64,000 nucleotides of DNA from Chloroflexota bacterium (GCA_016235445.1 JACRLB010000002.1:62001-126000); one strand, 5' to 3'. Shown: positions 48,800-58,246, counted from the first letter of the stretch. Translations and numbers: made by a program. Notes: generated by a model not told the origin, from the sequence alone.

Positions 48800-51664
48800 A
48801 TGGCAACTATAAAAAAGAAAAGTGACACAAAGAAAATAGCTTCTAAGAAGAAAGCCGTGGTTAAAAAAGTTGTTGCTAAAAAAGTGAAAACTGTAAAGGT
48901 AAAGCCTGCGGTGAAGAAAACTGCGGCGAAAGCAACCGTAAAGAAATCCGCTCCGAAGCCTGCCCAAAAGAAAAAAACCACGATGGCGATTGAGCCAGTG
49001 AAGAAAATGGCTGTGGTTGTTAAAGAAGAAAAGCCGAAGGCAATCGTGCCTGTCAAGGCAGAGAAAAAGACTGAGTCTACACCTGCCCGTCACGATCAAT
49101 CCTTTCAGCCGCAGGCAATGGAGAAGAAGTGGCAGGAAAAATGGGACGCGGACAAGTTATATCGCTCGGTGATCGATGAGAGCAGGCCCAAGCATTACGC
49201 CTTGACCATGCTCCCCTACCCCAGCGGCGACCTGCACATCGGTCACTGGTATGCGATGACCCCGTCTGATGCGCGCGCGCGATACATGCGTATGAAAGGC
49301 TACAACGTACTGTTCCCGATGGGCTTCGATGCGTTCGGTCTGCCTGCGGAGAATGCGGCCATCAAGGACGGTGTGCATCCCATGAAGCGTACCTTCCAAA
49401 ATATCGAGCGGATGCGTACGCAGATGCGTTCGATGGGAGCGATGTTCGATTGGGAACGTGAGATGATCTCTGCCGCGCCCGAATACTACAAGTGGACGGA
49501 ATGGTTTTTCATCCAGTTGTACAAGGCTGGCCTGGCCTACCGCAAAATGTCTGCGGTGGACTGGTGCCCGAACTGCAATACCACGCTGGCGCGCGAACAG
49601 GTCTGGGGCGATGACCGTCATTGTGAACGCTGTGGCACGCCTGTCATCAAAAAGAATTTGGATCAGTGGTTCTTCAAGGCCACGAAGTACGCGGATGAAT
49701 TACTGCGCTTCGATGGCATTGACTGGCCGCAGACAGTGAAGACCTTGCAGACGAATTGGATTGATCGGAGTGAAGGGGCGGAGGTGCAGTTTCAGATTGC
49801 GAGTGAGAAGGAATTAGGAAATCAGGAATTAGGAATGAGGAATGAGGATTCTATAATTCCTAATTCGCAATCCCTAATTACTGTTTTCACCACCCGTCCG
49901 GACACGTTATGGGGCGCGACGTTTATGGTCTTCTCGCCTGAACATCCGTTGGTGGATGTGATCACTACGGAAGAAAATAAAGCTGCTGTCAACGAATACA
50001 AAGCGCAAGCCGCACGCCAAACGGAAATTCAACGCGGCGCAGTGGATAAGGAAAAGACGGGCGTGTTCACAGGCGCGTATGCCATCAACCCCGTCAATCA
50101 GGCGCGTATTCCAATTTGGATCGCGGATTATGTGATGATGTCTTACGGCACGGGCGCGATCATGGCTGTGCCCGCGCATGACGAACGCGATTTTGCATTT
50201 GCCAAAAAGTATGAACTGCCGATAGTTTTTGTGATCCAGCCTGAGGTTAAGGATGAAGCGGATAAAGATGACCCTTCGACAGGCTCAGGGCAAGCGAATG
50301 CCGCTTACACGGGATCAGGCATAATGGTCAACTCAAATCAGTTCAACGGGACGAAGGTCAACACAGAAAAAGGAAGAAAGAATCCTGGGATTGCGAAGGT
50401 GTTGGATTGGATTACGGAGCAGGGTATCGGCAAAGAGTCGGTCAACTATCGTTATCGCGATTGGTTGATCTCGCGCCAGCGTTATTGGGGCGCGCCGATT
50501 CCGATGGTGCATTGCGATGTGCATGGCTGGAACCCTGTGCCCGACGATCAATTGCCCGTGCTGTTGCCCGAAGATGTGGAATGGAAGCCGACGGGTGAGT
50601 CACCGTTGAAATTGCATCCGACCTGGAAGCATACGACTTGTCCTGTTTGCGGCGAGGCGGCGATTCGTGAAACCGATACGATGGATACCTTCATGTGTTC
50701 GTCGTGGTATCACTTGCGTTATTTGTCGCCGAAGTATGATAAGGGCCCGTTCGATGAAGCCGAGTACAACTATTGGATGCCTGTGGATACGTACACGGGC
50801 GGCATCGAACACGCCACCATGCATTTGCTCTACACGCGTTTCTTCCATAAGGCCTTGCGCGATATCGGTATTGTCGAAGGCCACGAGCCGATGATGCAAT
50901 TGCGCAATCAAGGCATGGTGTTGGGTGAAGACGGCGACAAGATGTCGAAGAGCAAGGGCAATGTGATTGCGCCCGATGTGCTGGTGAATAAATACGGCGC
51001 GGATACGGTGCGCGCCTACATCATGTTCTTCGCGCGTTGGGAGATGGGCGCGCCGTGGGACTCGCAGGGCATCGAAGGAGCCGCGCGTTGGGTGCGCCGC
51101 GTGTGGACTCTGTTTACGGACCCTTCGACGACCAAGCAGGACGCGTCCGACTCCCCCGAAACTGCCACTGAAGAAACCAAAAAGAATCTACGCCGACGGG
51201 TTCACCAGACCCTGCGCAAAGTGACGCGTGACTTCGAGAGTTTTGAATTCAACACCATCGTGTCATCCTTGATGGAGTTGATGAATGAAATGTACAAGGC
51301 GCGTGAAGCAGGCGCGGCTGGTAGTGACGTGTGGAAGGAAGCGCAGGAAATCTATTTGAAGATGATGGCTCCCGTCACTCCGCACATCGCCGAAGAATTG
51401 TGGGCACAGTTGGGCAAGCCGTACTCCATCCACACACAAGCCTGGCCCACCGTGGACGAAGCCGCTACGAAGGAAGACTCCATCGAGATTCCCGTGCAGA
51501 TCAACGGCAAGGTGCGGGACGTGGTCATCGTCCCGGCCGATGCGAGCGAAGATCAAATCCGCGCCGCGGCGTTGGCATCTGAAACTGTCCAGAAGTATTT
51601 GGAGGGCAGGGAGCCAAAGAAGGTGATCGTGGCAAAGGGACGGTTGGTGAGTGTGGTGGTGTAG
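48800..51664 (+). CDS. leuS: Leucyl-tRNA synthetase with Lys/Ala-rich N-terminal extension
   Basis: 954 residues from ATG 48800 (GAGG upstream). The conserved enzyme starts near residue 97 (SFQPQAMEKKWQEKWD), with PYPSGDLHIGHW (HIGH) and GDKMSKSKGN (KMSKS), and the CP1 editing domain between them (TTRPDTLWGATF). The first about 95 residues are a Lys/Ala/Val-rich, histone-H1-like tail (KKKAVVKKVVAKK, KPAVKKTAAKATVKKSAPKP), probably an added nucleic-acid-binding arm. Two repeats lie in frame: about residues 336-360 (49806-49880) and about 491-497 (50272-50290). Regulated by the T-box. Confidence 0.96.
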   Translation: MATIKKKSDTKKIASKKKAVVKKVVAKKVKTVKVKPAVKKTAAKATVKKSAPKPAQKKKTTMAIEPVKKMAVVVKEEKPKAIVPVKAEKKTESTPARHDQSFQPQAMEKKWQEKWDADKLYRSVIDESRPKHYALTMLPYPSGDLHIGHWYAMTPSDARARYMRMKGYNVLFPMGFDAFGLPAENAAIKDGVHPMKRTFQNIERMRTQMRSMGAMFDWEREMISAAPEYYKWTEWFFIQLYKAGLAYRKMSAVDWCPNCNTTLAREQVWGDDRHCERCGTPVIKKNLDQWFFKATKYADELLRFDGIDWPQTVKTLQTNWIDRSEGAEVQFQIASEKELGNQELGMRNEDSIIPNSQSLITVFTTRPDTLWGATFMVFSPEHPLVDVITTEENKAAVNEYKAQAARQTEIQRGAVDKEKTGVFTGAYAINPVNQARIPIWIADYVMMSYGTGAIMAVPAHDERDFAFAKKYELPIVFVIQPEVKDEADKDDPSTGSGQANAAYTGSGIMVNSNQFNGTKVNTEKGRKNPGIAKVLDWITEQGIGKESVNYRYRDWLISRQRYWGAPIPMVHCDVHGWNPVPDDQLPVLLPEDVEWKPTGESPLKLHPTWKHTTCPVCGEAAIRETDTMDTFMCSSWYHLRYLSPKYDKGPFDEAEYNYWMPVDTYTGGIEHATMHLLYTRFFHKALRDIGIVEGHEPMMQLRNQGMVLGEDGDKMSKSKGNVIAPDVLVNKYGADTVRAYIMFFARWEMGAPWDSQGIEGAARWVRRVWTLFTDPSTTKQDASDSPETATEETKKNLRRRVHQTLRKVTRDFESFEFNTIVSSLMELMNEMYKAREAGAAGSDVWKEAQEIYLKMMAPVTPHIAEELWAQLGKPYSIHTQAWPTVDEAATKEDSIEIPVQINGKVRDVVIVPADASEDQIRAAALASETVQKYLEGREPKKVIVAKGRLVSVVV
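49806..49880. repeat. GGAATTAGGAAT-type repeat inside leuS
   Basis: GGAATTAGGAAATCAGGAAT and, inverted, ATTCCTAATTCGCAATCCC. It adds KELGNQELGMRNEDSIIPNS between two conserved parts of the enzyme without breaking the frame. Confidence 0.8.
50272..50290. repeat. CCCTTCGACAGGCTCAGGG repeat inside leuS
   Basis: Exact reverse complement of 43114-43132 in gcvT. It encodes DPSTGSGQ in the editing domain region, just before the conserved YTGSG segment. Confidence 0.85.
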
Positions 51665-51705
51665 GGATTGGAGATTGGAGATTGGGGGTTGGAGATTGGA
51701 AATTG

Positions 51706-51752
51706 GGAAAAGTCTCTGAGAGTCGTGAGATTTTCAGGGATTTTTTGTTTAA
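51706..51752 (+). terminator. Weak terminator after leuS
   Basis: TCTCTGA / TCAGGGA pairing followed by TTTTTTGTTT. Preceded by a GGAGATTGGAGATTGG repeat (51665-51705). The stem is imperfect. Confidence 0.45.
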
Positions 51753-51888
51753 ATTTAGACGTGGCTTGTCCTAATAATCACTTACCAAATTTCCGTATCA
51801 GTCGTACAATTCCACCTAACATAATTGCAAGGTTGCTTTAATTATCCCAAGCGTTGATATAAATCATTCAATCAAGAAAGGCGGGCTT

Positions 51889-52932
51889 ATGAGAAGGGGC
51901 TTTTTGTTTTTTCAATTTAATCAGGGTATCGCTTTGGGTATCTTCCTATTGGCTATCTTTGGAACAGGTCTTACCGGATGTGCGCCACCGAGTTTAGGAA
52001 GTAATTCAAGGCCAGTTATTTGCACACCGCAAGCGTCCAATGTAAATATTTATAGGGTAACGCCAGTTTCAGCGCCTGAGACAAATGGCACCGTATCAAG
52101 TGGGGTCACAAGTGTGACCACGGACTTGACGCAAGAGCAGGTACTCGCCTTGTTAGCACAGCCACAGCAAGGATTATCAGGTTCACCCATAAATTACAGC
52201 GCCTTTGGAAACCTGATTACAGAGACAAAAAACTGGTCGGATATCCAGACCATAAAATTGGACAATTCGAGTCAGGCACAGATCATTGTTACGTTTCTAA
52301 GCCCGCAATTGATCCAGGCTATCTACTACAATGATGTGCTCAGCAACGGCGGAGACGCCGTCCCAAATGCCCAGCCTGCATTGGACGCTGTTGCCAATCG
52401 CGATGAACTGATATTCTTTGTCGGAGTGATTACGACCACCAACAATAACCTCAACACAGTCTCCCACAAAATACGAATACCTATTCAAGAAATGGTGATC
52501 GTGAATTCCGAAGACGTGACAGCATCCCCACTGCGCGATGATCACAACCTCGCCCAGGAGATCAACTCTTCGTACGAACCCGTCTTTGGATACCTGACGT
52601 ATCCCATTGCCATGGAAAACGGGATTGAGTGTCATTGGATACTCAACCCGGCTTACAACAAAAAAATTATCATCATGGTTCCCAACATCTATGTAGATGG
52701 GATTTCCGTTGGTTCATATACATGGGATATTCCATACTCGTCTTTATTCAAATCAGGGCTTCCGCCAACATCCCAACCCAATATGGCATTTGACTCGAGT
52801 CAGATGTCCAGCTCGCTCACGCCGCCCAGCCCGATGGAAAGTCTCTTGATCCCGAATGGCTCGAAGGAAGCTGCCTTCTGGCAAACCTATGCAAGATTTC
52901 TCTGGAAGCAGATCATGGTCGGGTTTTATTAG
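51889..52932 (+). CDS. Lipoprotein of unknown function
   Basis: 347 residues. Signal helix with lipobox GTGLTGC at about residue 31. The mature part is beta-rich with no recognised domain (VTTDLTQEQVLALLAQPQQG, then NLITETKNWSDIQTIKLD). An AAAGGCGGG site precedes the ATG. The neighbours give no hint of its role. Confidence 0.78.
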   Translation: MRRGFLFFQFNQGIALGIFLLAIFGTGLTGCAPPSLGSNSRPVICTPQASNVNIYRVTPVSAPETNGTVSSGVTSVTTDLTQEQVLALLAQPQQGLSGSPINYSAFGNLITETKNWSDIQTIKLDNSSQAQIIVTFLSPQLIQAIYYNDVLSNGGDAVPNAQPALDAVANRDELIFFVGVITTTNNNLNTVSHKIRIPIQEMVIVNSEDVTASPLRDDHNLAQEINSSYEPVFGYLTYPIAMENGIECHWILNPAYNKKIIIMVPNIYVDGISVGSYTWDIPYSSLFKSGLPPTSQPNMAFDSSQMSSSLTPPSPMESLLIPNGSKEAAFWQTYARFLWKQIMVGFY

Positions 52933-52959
52933 GAGAGGGAGCTGGTAAATAGAGAATAC

Positions 52960-53264
52960 AGGGCTTATGCAAAACCCCAAGAATTGCCGCCAATTTACCC
53001 TACGGGCACGATGTCGCGAATTCGCACGAATTATCAAAAAAAGGCTCTCCCGTTTCTGGCGGGATTGAATTTCAAACAACAAACCTTTTGCCGCGAATTA
53101 CGCGAATTTTCGCAAATTGGTTTGAAAATTAGCGTGAATTAGCGAAATTCGCGGCAGATTTTTTTAGTTGGTGATAGTTTTCCCGTTAAAAACTGTAGAG
53201 CCAAAAAAAATTAGCGGGAATTCGTAGCAATTCGCGGCTAAAGATTTTAAACTGCGTAAGTCCT
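52960..53264. repeat. Inverted-repeat element family E, copy 2, split by a MITE
   Basis: Ends AGGGCTTATGCA and ACTGCGTAAGTCCT as in 32250-32383. The middle is interrupted by the family F element (53043-53202). With that removed the remainder is about 145 bp. It fills most of the space between 52932 and 53365; no gene is seen there. Confidence 0.8.
53043..53202. mobile_element. MITE family F, copy 2 (160 bp), nested
   Basis: Ends GGCTCTCCCGTTTCTGGCGG and the mirror of GGCTCTACAGTTTTTAACGG. It is the same element as 48605-48763 in reverse orientation, and is flanked by runs of seven to eight A on both sides, consistent with an 8-bp target duplication. Inserted into a family E element. Confidence 0.85.
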
Positions 53265-53351
53265 GGAATATTGAAAGCTCCTGCTTGGGATGCGGCTTGA
53301 GCTTGCCGACAGTTTTGCGCCATCCCCCTGTGATTCCCTCCCCGTATCGAA

Positions 53352-53357
53352 TAAAAT
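53352..53357 (+). promoter_or_regulatory. -10 TAAAAT, leaderless-type start
   Basis: Seven bases before the ATG at 53365; no SD site. Confidence 0.4.
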
Positions 53358-53364
53358 ATTGGGC

Positions 53365-54399
53365 ATGTCCACACCGCGAAAACTTCTAACCATCTTTGAC
53401 AAAATCCTGATCGCTGGCACCGCCCTGGGGGTGTTGGGGATTTGTGTATTAATAAGCGCGTTCATTTACATCTGGTATATCCCGCCGAAGCCAGCCCCAA
53501 CCCCGTTTGTGAGTTTGCCGTTGAATTCTCCCGCGGCTACCGTGCCGCCAACGAATGAATCGGGGGGCGCCCTGCCAACCTTGGTTTTCTCACCAACTCC
53601 CAGTGTAGGGGTCGAGGCGTCTCTCGTCGGCAGGATCGTTTTCACCTGCTATGTCAAGCAGATCGACCAAATCTGTTTGATGAATGCGGATGGAACAGGC
53701 CGCAAGCAAATTACAGAAGCGGAAGCGACAGCCTTTTACGCGTCCATCTCACCCGATGGGCAGACGATTTATTTCTCTTCGCGCCGCACTGGAAGTTTCG
53801 AGATCTATTCCATTAATACCAGCGGCAAGGATTTTAAACGCCTCACGCGCGTATCGGGCAATTTCTATGCCCCCGAGCTTTCTCCAGGCGGACAGTGGAT
53901 CGTGATGGCAAAAGAAGACGATGGCATTTGGCTGATGAAGCCTGACGGCACAAACCCGCACGCCATCACCGACGCCGACGACATTGACCCCACCTGGTCG
54001 GCTGATGGTTCGATGATTGCCTTTGCATCCTCACGCGCGGGCACGCGGCAGTTGTTCGTGATGAACGCAGACGGTTCGAACATCCGCCAGGTGACGGACT
54101 TAAAAGATATGGGCGGGCGCAGTTCCTGGTCACCTGATGGAACGCGGCTTGCCTTTTACGCAGGCCCGCAGGGCAACCGCAATATTTACATCATCAATGT
54201 GGATGGGACGAATCTGGTGCAGTTAACCAACGGCGGGGATAATCTCGGCCCAAGCTGGTCCCCCGCTGGGAACTGGATCGCCTTCGCCTCCTTTCGAGAT
54301 GGCAACAACGAAATTTACATCATCCACCCTGACGGGACTGGCGCGAAAAATTTAACGAACGATCCGATTTCCGATTGGCAGCCAAGGTGGGGGAAGTGA
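53365..54399 (+). CDS. Membrane-anchored TolB-like beta-propeller protein
   Basis: 344 residues from MSTPRKLLTI (an upstream in-frame ATG at 53290 has no support). One N-terminal membrane helix (about 15-40), a Pro/Thr/Ser spacer (about 42-85), then six PD40/WD40-like blades, each with the pattern W-SPDG-xIAFxSxR-xG-xxIYxxNxDG. Faces outside. Such propellers bind proteins or peptides; no enzyme motif. The partner is unknown. Confidence 0.88.
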   Translation: MSTPRKLLTIFDKILIAGTALGVLGICVLISAFIYIWYIPPKPAPTPFVSLPLNSPAATVPPTNESGGALPTLVFSPTPSVGVEASLVGRIVFTCYVKQIDQICLMNADGTGRKQITEAEATAFYASISPDGQTIYFSSRRTGSFEIYSINTSGKDFKRLTRVSGNFYAPELSPGGQWIVMAKEDDGIWLMKPDGTNPHAITDADDIDPTWSADGSMIAFASSRAGTRQLFVMNADGSNIRQVTDLKDMGGRSSWSPDGTRLAFYAGPQGNRNIYIINVDGTNLVQLTNGGDNLGPSWSPAGNWIAFASFRDGNNEIYIIHPDGTGAKNLTNDPISDWQPRWGK

Positions 54400-54485
54400 G
54401 TGACGAGTGATGAGTAATCAGTGATCAGTGATCAGTAGTCAGTGGAGTGGACTGCTTCGCGAGGCAGTTCGCTCTTTTTTGTTTC

Positions 54486-54604
54486 AGGGCTTACGCAAAA
54501 CCTTGATAGAGTTCACTAATCTCCACGAATATACGCTAATCCTTTTAAAAATTCGCGTGGACTGGCGTAGATTAGCGGACAAAAAAGCATTCTGCGTAAG
54601 TCCT
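54486..54604. repeat. Inverted-repeat element family D, copy 2 (119 bp)
   Basis: AGGGCTTACGCAAAA and TTCTGCGTAAGTCCT ends; same length as 32064-32182 and in reverse orientation. Together with a GTGATCAGTGATCAGT repeat (54399-54445) it fills the space after the propeller gene. Confidence 0.8.
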
Positions 54605-54724
54605 ATTTAATGCATTAACCACGGAAGGTAAAGAGTTCACACATCGTCCCGATGTTCTTTCGGGAGAGATTTTTAAAAGTTTTTCTCGGCGCTCTTATTA
54701 CCCTGTGGGCTGTGGCAAAAGCTT

Positions 54725-55237
54725 TTAACCCTTCCACGGTCTGAGACGTGGAAGCCAGCGCGGGACATGGTTTTTGTAGTTGAAGTAGCTTTCGCCAAAC
54801 CGTTTTTCCAACCCTGGTTCTTCTGAAAAAATAAAATAGACGTGGTTGATGAGGATGAAAACCCCTGCCCAAAGACCGATGATCCATGAACCCCAAAATA
54901 AGGATTGCCCGATCAACATCATTGCCACACCGCTGATCATCGGGTTGCGGACGTGGCGATACGGGCCAGTTACCACAAGTTTTTGCGTTGGGTCCCACGG
55001 AGCCAGCGTCCCCTGGCCGAAGAGCGCGAACAGGTTGACGCACAACACGAACAAAGTGAACCCAACCCAAACCAACAAAGCCCCTGCGATGAAACCCGTC
55101 CACGCCAGGGTGGATGCCGTTCCAAACCAGCGGCTGTCAAAATTTGCAAAGGCCTTGAACAGCCATGCAGGGATGGCGATCACTGCCATGAACGGCAGTA
55201 ATAAAATGGCAAGGATATGACGCAGGGGCGTGAACAT
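54725..55237 (-). CDS. Isoprenylcysteine/PEMT-type membrane methyltransferase
   Basis: 170 residues, four to five membrane helices. The C-terminal signature VVTGPYRHVRNPMISGVAMM followed by EEPGLEKRFGESYFNYKNHVPRW is that of the ICMT/phospholipid methyltransferase family, which uses S-adenosylmethionine in the membrane. In bacteria the substrates are lipids or amines and cannot be fixed here. It starts 9 bases after the stop of the next gene upstream, so they are probably co-transcribed. Confidence 0.87.
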   Translation of the reverse strand: MFTPLRHILAILLLPFMAVIAIPAWLFKAFANFDSRWFGTASTLAWTGFIAGALLVWVGFTLFVLCVNLFALFGQGTLAPWDPTQKLVVTGPYRHVRNPMISGVAMMLIGQSLFWGSWIIGLWAGVFILINHVYFIFSEEPGLEKRFGESYFNYKNHVPRWLPRLRPWKG

Positions 55238-55246
55238 GCTGGTGAG

Positions 55247-55708
55247 TTATGCAGTGGGATTCAAACTGCGCGGCTTCAAATTCCGCCCGCTGATCCATGC
55301 GCCGACAGCGGTGGCAAGCGCCGAAAGCAGAAAACTCACCAAAACCGCCGCCTCGAAACGCCCTTGCACAAGAACATTCAGAATGACGATATCCAGAGCA
55401 AGGATACTTAGCCGAAATGACTCAGGGATAAAAATTCCAAAAATAAGCCCAAGGAATGCGCCAAAGACCATGCCGCTATATGCGCCCGTGCTAACCCCGC
55501 CCGTTTCCCCCGCAGTGCGGACGGTGAGTACACCCGTCAGCGCGCCCGTCACCACGCCGAGGATGATGCCAAGCAAGGCGCCGAATTGCACGCCGCTCCA
55601 CATTCCGCTCAATACGCCGGTAGCCGCCCCAAGCGCCCCGCCGAAGATCCCCCCCAGCCATGCACCAAAGAAAACGCTTTTCGAATAAAGGTTGTTATTC
55701 CTGTTCAT
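55247..55708 (-). CDS. Glycine-rich membrane protein, unknown function
   Basis: 153 residues from MNRNNNLYSK; the open frame upstream of this lies in a repeat. About five helices rich in Gly and Ala (GAWLGGIFGGALGAATGVLS) resemble glycine-zipper proteins. C-terminal basic tail. In tandem with the methyltransferase gene. Confidence 0.72.
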   Translation of the reverse strand: MNRNNNLYSKSVFFGAWLGGIFGGALGAATGVLSGMWSGVQFGALLGIILGVVTGALTGVLTVRTAGETGGVSTGAYSGMVFGAFLGLIFGIFIPESFRLSILALDIVILNVLVQGRFEAAVLVSFLLSALATAVGAWISGRNLKPRSLNPTA

Positions 55709-55739
55709 GTTGCCGCCTTTTCTTGAAATAAGATATTCA

Positions 55740-55821
55740 AGACTTACGCAAGACCACAAGAACAAATTTCGCGAAAATTCGTGTAATTCGCGGCTAAAAG
55801 ATTTTGAACTGCGTAAATCCT
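55740..55821. repeat. Inverted-repeat element family E, copy 3 (82 bp)
   Basis: Short form with an internal deletion; ends AGACTTACGCA and ACTGCGTAAATCCT. Flanks GATATTCA and GATATTGC match at 6 of 8 positions, a likely decayed target duplication. Upstream of folE. Confidence 0.75.
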
Positions 55822-55911
55822 GATATTGCATATTGTACCCGCTGGGGTTTGGGCGCGCTCCCTCAAATCAGATACAATCGGGGTATTCCATACATTTACT
55901 GGAGTGAAAAA

Positions 55912-56547
55912 ATGCATGATCCTGAACTGAACGAAGATTTCGATGAACGCCCGCCCTTTAATGAAGAGATCCATACCGAAGCCGTTGAAAACGCCGTCCG
56001 TGCGATGCTGGCCGCCTTTGGCGAAGACCCACAGCGCGAGGGACTGGTGAACACGCCCAAGCGCATTGCCCGCATGTACCCTGAATTGTTAAGCGGCTAT
56101 CGGGTCGACCCTGCTAAACTGGTCAATGGCGCGCTCTTCAAAGTTGATTATGACGACATGGTCATCGTGCGCGATATTGAATACTTCAGCCTGTGCGAAC
56201 ATCACATGCTCCCATTCATGGGACGCGCCCACGTCGCCTACATCCCCAGCGGACAGGTGATCGGCCTCTCGAAGATTCCCCGCATCGTGGATATGTTCGC
56301 CCGCCGCCTGCAAGTGCAGGAACGCATGACCCGCCAGATCGCCGATTTTATCCACGGCTTGCTCAAGCCGCAGGGCGTGGCCGTGGTGGTGGAAGGATTG
56401 CATCTCTGCGCGATGATGCGCGGCGTAAAAAAGCACGACGCCCGCATGACCACCTCCTCGATGCTGGGCAGTTTCCGCAAGAGCATCAACACCCGCCAGG
56501 AATTTTTAGATCATCTCAATCGCGGCGCGGAGCCATTGCGGATATAA
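55912..56547 (+). CDS. folE: GTP cyclohydrolase I
   Basis: Converts GTP to dihydroneopterin triphosphate, the first step of pterin and folate synthesis. 211 residues from the ATG behind GGAGTG. Zinc and active-site motifs [18 protein letters not shown] and LHLCAMMRG are intact, with [20 protein letters not shown]. Its 3' end overlaps the 3' end of folK, on the other strand, by 32 bases. Confidence 0.97.
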   Translation: MHDPELNEDFDERPPFNEEIHTEAVENAVRAMLAAFGEDPQREGLVNTPKRIARMYPELLSGYRVDPAKLVNGALFKVDYDDMVIVRDIEYFSLCEHHMLPFMGRAHVAYIPSGQVIGLSKIPRIVDMFARRLQVQERMTRQIADFIHGLLKPQGVAVVVEGLHLCAMMRGVKKHDARMTTSSMLGSFRKSINTRQEFLDHLNRGAEPLRI

Positions 56548-57010
56548 CCACATCCGCGCGCTTCTCGATCCAAACGGACGCCTGCCCGGCAAACCGGGAT
56601 AATTTTTCCCCGCCGACAGGATGTACGAAATCTGGAATCAATTCTGCCAGCGGAATGATAACAAAAGCATACTCCCAAAATTCTGTGTTGAGCGGCGTTT
56701 CATCGAAGAGCACGATGTCGATGTCAATCGTGCGCGGCGCGTTTTTCTCCGAACCGCGGATGCGCCCAAGTTTCGCTTCGATGGGGCGGATGATTTCTTC
56801 CTTCAATTCAACGGGTTGAAGCGGGGTCAAAAATAAAACACAGGCGTTCAAAAAATTAGGCCCGTCAAAACCAACCGACTCGCTTTCCCAAACGCTGGAT
56901 ACAGCGGCAACCTTGCCAACCTCCCCCAGCAATTCGATTGCCTTCGGGAGATTTTTTTCCGCGTCGATGTTCGAGCCGAGGCTAAGATAGGCTTGATGCA
57001 GATTACTCAT
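56516..57010 (-). CDS. folK: HPPK, 6-hydroxymethyl-7,8-dihydropterin pyrophosphokinase
   Basis: 164 residues from [14 protein letters not shown], whose ATG overlaps the folB stop by 8 bases. The HPPK signature appears as [20 protein letters not shown], with the two Asp that hold Mg-ATP. Makes the pyrophosphorylated pterin for folP. Translation coupled to folB. Confidence 0.95.
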   Translation of the reverse strand: MSNLHQAYLSLGSNIDAEKNLPKAIELLGEVGKVAAVSSVWESESVGFDGPNFLNACVLFLTPLQPVELKEEIIRPIEAKLGRIRGSEKNAPRTIDIDIVLFDETPLNTEFWEYAFVIIPLAELIPDFVHPVGGEKLSRFAGQASVWIEKRADVVISAMAPRRD

Positions 57011-57359
57011 CTCGCTTGCGTTCGATTTCCACACCGACCGATTTTGCAAAACGCACTGCGCCTGGCTTTTCCACGCGCACGATGGCTTTCCGCACGCTGG
57101 CCTGTTCCAAACAAATTTTTACCAAATCATTTGCCAGCGCTTCCACCGTCAGCCGCGCGGCAGATTCAGCGTGAGCTTGAATCTTTTTCGCCAGCGCGCT
57201 GTAATCCACGCAGTCGTTGATGTCGTCGCTTTCACCCGCGCGCGAAGCATCCGAAAACACCGTCACGTTGATCAAAATGTCCTGCTTCGTTACACGCTCC
57301 CAATCTCGAATACCGATGATGCCGCGCACGAGCAAATCTTTGATGAAGGTTTTGTCCAT
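57003..57359 (-). CDS. folB: Dihydroneopterin aldolase
   Basis: 118 residues. IKDLLVRGIIGIRDWERVTKQ and VDYSALAKKIQAH, ending [16 protein letters not shown]. Cleaves dihydroneopterin for folate synthesis, upstream of FolK in the pathway and in the same transcript. Confidence 0.95.
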   Translation of the reverse strand: MDKTFIKDLLVRGIIGIRDWERVTKQDILINVTVFSDASRAGESDDINDCVDYSALAKKIQAHAESAARLTVEALANDLVKICLEQASVRKAIVRVEKPGAVRFAKSVGVEIERKRDE

Positions 57360-57373
57360 GAATTCTCCAGTTC

Positions 57374-57470
57374 GTCATTGCGAGGGCGATGCTCTTTCGC
57401 CCGAAGCAATCTCGCTCGCCGTGTCGGGGATTGCTTCGTCGCGAAGAGCAAGAGCGCTCCTCGCAATGAC
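57374..57470. repeat. GTCATTGCGAGG palindromic repeat, copy 3
   Basis: Ends GTCATTGCGAGG and CTCCTCGCAATGAC; inner GAAGCAATCTCG / GGGGATTGCTTCG. It separates folB from the FolM-like gene. Confidence 0.85.
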
Positions 57471-57477
57471 GGGTAAT

Positions 57478-58239
57478 CTAAATCAAATGCCTTCCGCCAT
57501 CCACGTGGATGATTTCTCCGGTGATGTAGGATGGACCGCTCAATAAAAACAACAACGCCTCTTCGACTTCGCCCGCCTCGCTCCACCGTTTGGCTGGTAC
57601 GCTTTCTATTATTTTTTCCCCCGCTGACGGTTCATCTGATGGCGGCAGGATCGCGCCAAGCGCCAGCCCATTGACGGTGATGCGCGGGGCCAATGCCACC
57701 GCAAGAGACTTTGTCATTGCGGCGAGAGCGGCTTTGCTGACGGTGTAGGGGAAGTGATCGGCGGCGGGGCGCAGGGCGCGCCAGTCTAAAATGTTGACGA
57801 TGCGGCCTATTGCCAGATTGCTCTTGCCGCCGTCCTCGGCGGCGGGAGCGAGCAGGTGTTTTGCAAATGCCTGGCTCAACAAAAATGGCGCGGTCAGGTT
57901 GATGTTGAAGTGGCGATTCCAATCTTCGAGGGATGTGGTTTGGAAGGAGAGCGGCTCGAAGATGGCGGCGTTGTTGACCAGCGCGTAGAGCGGGGAAATG
58001 TCATTCGCTGAGGAAATGAGTCTCGAAACAGAATCAGGCGTCCCGAAGTTGGAGGCGAGGATGTGGGCGTTTCGTCCGATTGACTCGATCTCATCCTTCA
58101 CCTGCTTTGCTTCTTCATCCGAATGCGCATGGTGGAGGATGATGTCCGCTCCAGCGCGGGCGCAGGCGAGGGCGAAGAGACGGCCAATGCGGCGGGCGGC
58201 CCCGGTGATGAGGATGGTTTTTCCGTTCAGGCTGGGCAT
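57478..58239 (-). CDS. FolM-like pteridine reductase (SDR)
   Basis: 253 residues from MPSLNGKTILITG; the frame upstream of this has no signal. The cofactor motif is TGAARRIGR, the Arg-containing form seen in FolM and PTR1. The active site reads NILDWRALRP then YTVSK, with Asp where classical SDRs have Ser, again as in PTR1/FolM. It would reduce dihydropterins to tetrahydropterins. The adjacent phenylalanine hydroxylase needs such a cofactor. Confidence 0.82.
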   Translation of the reverse strand: MPSLNGKTILITGAARRIGRLFALACARAGADIILHHAHSDEEAKQVKDEIESIGRNAHILASNFGTPDSVSRLISSANDISPLYALVNNAAIFEPLSFQTTSLEDWNRHFNINLTAPFLLSQAFAKHLLAPAAEDGGKSNLAIGRIVNILDWRALRPAADHFPYTVSKAALAAMTKSLAVALAPRITVNGLALGAILPPSDEPSAGEKIIESVPAKRWSEAGEVEEALLFLLSGPSYITGEIIHVDGGRHLI

Positions 58240-58246
58240 CGTTGCG

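Noticed and set aside
48664-49056. Minus-strand ORF opposite the leuS tail (Phe/Thr-rich)
   Set aside because: Mirror image of the lysine-rich codons of leuS; no own signals.
55709-55831. Upstream extension of the Gly-rich membrane protein
   Set aside because: Encoded by a family E repeat; the ATG at 55708 behind AAGGCGG is better.
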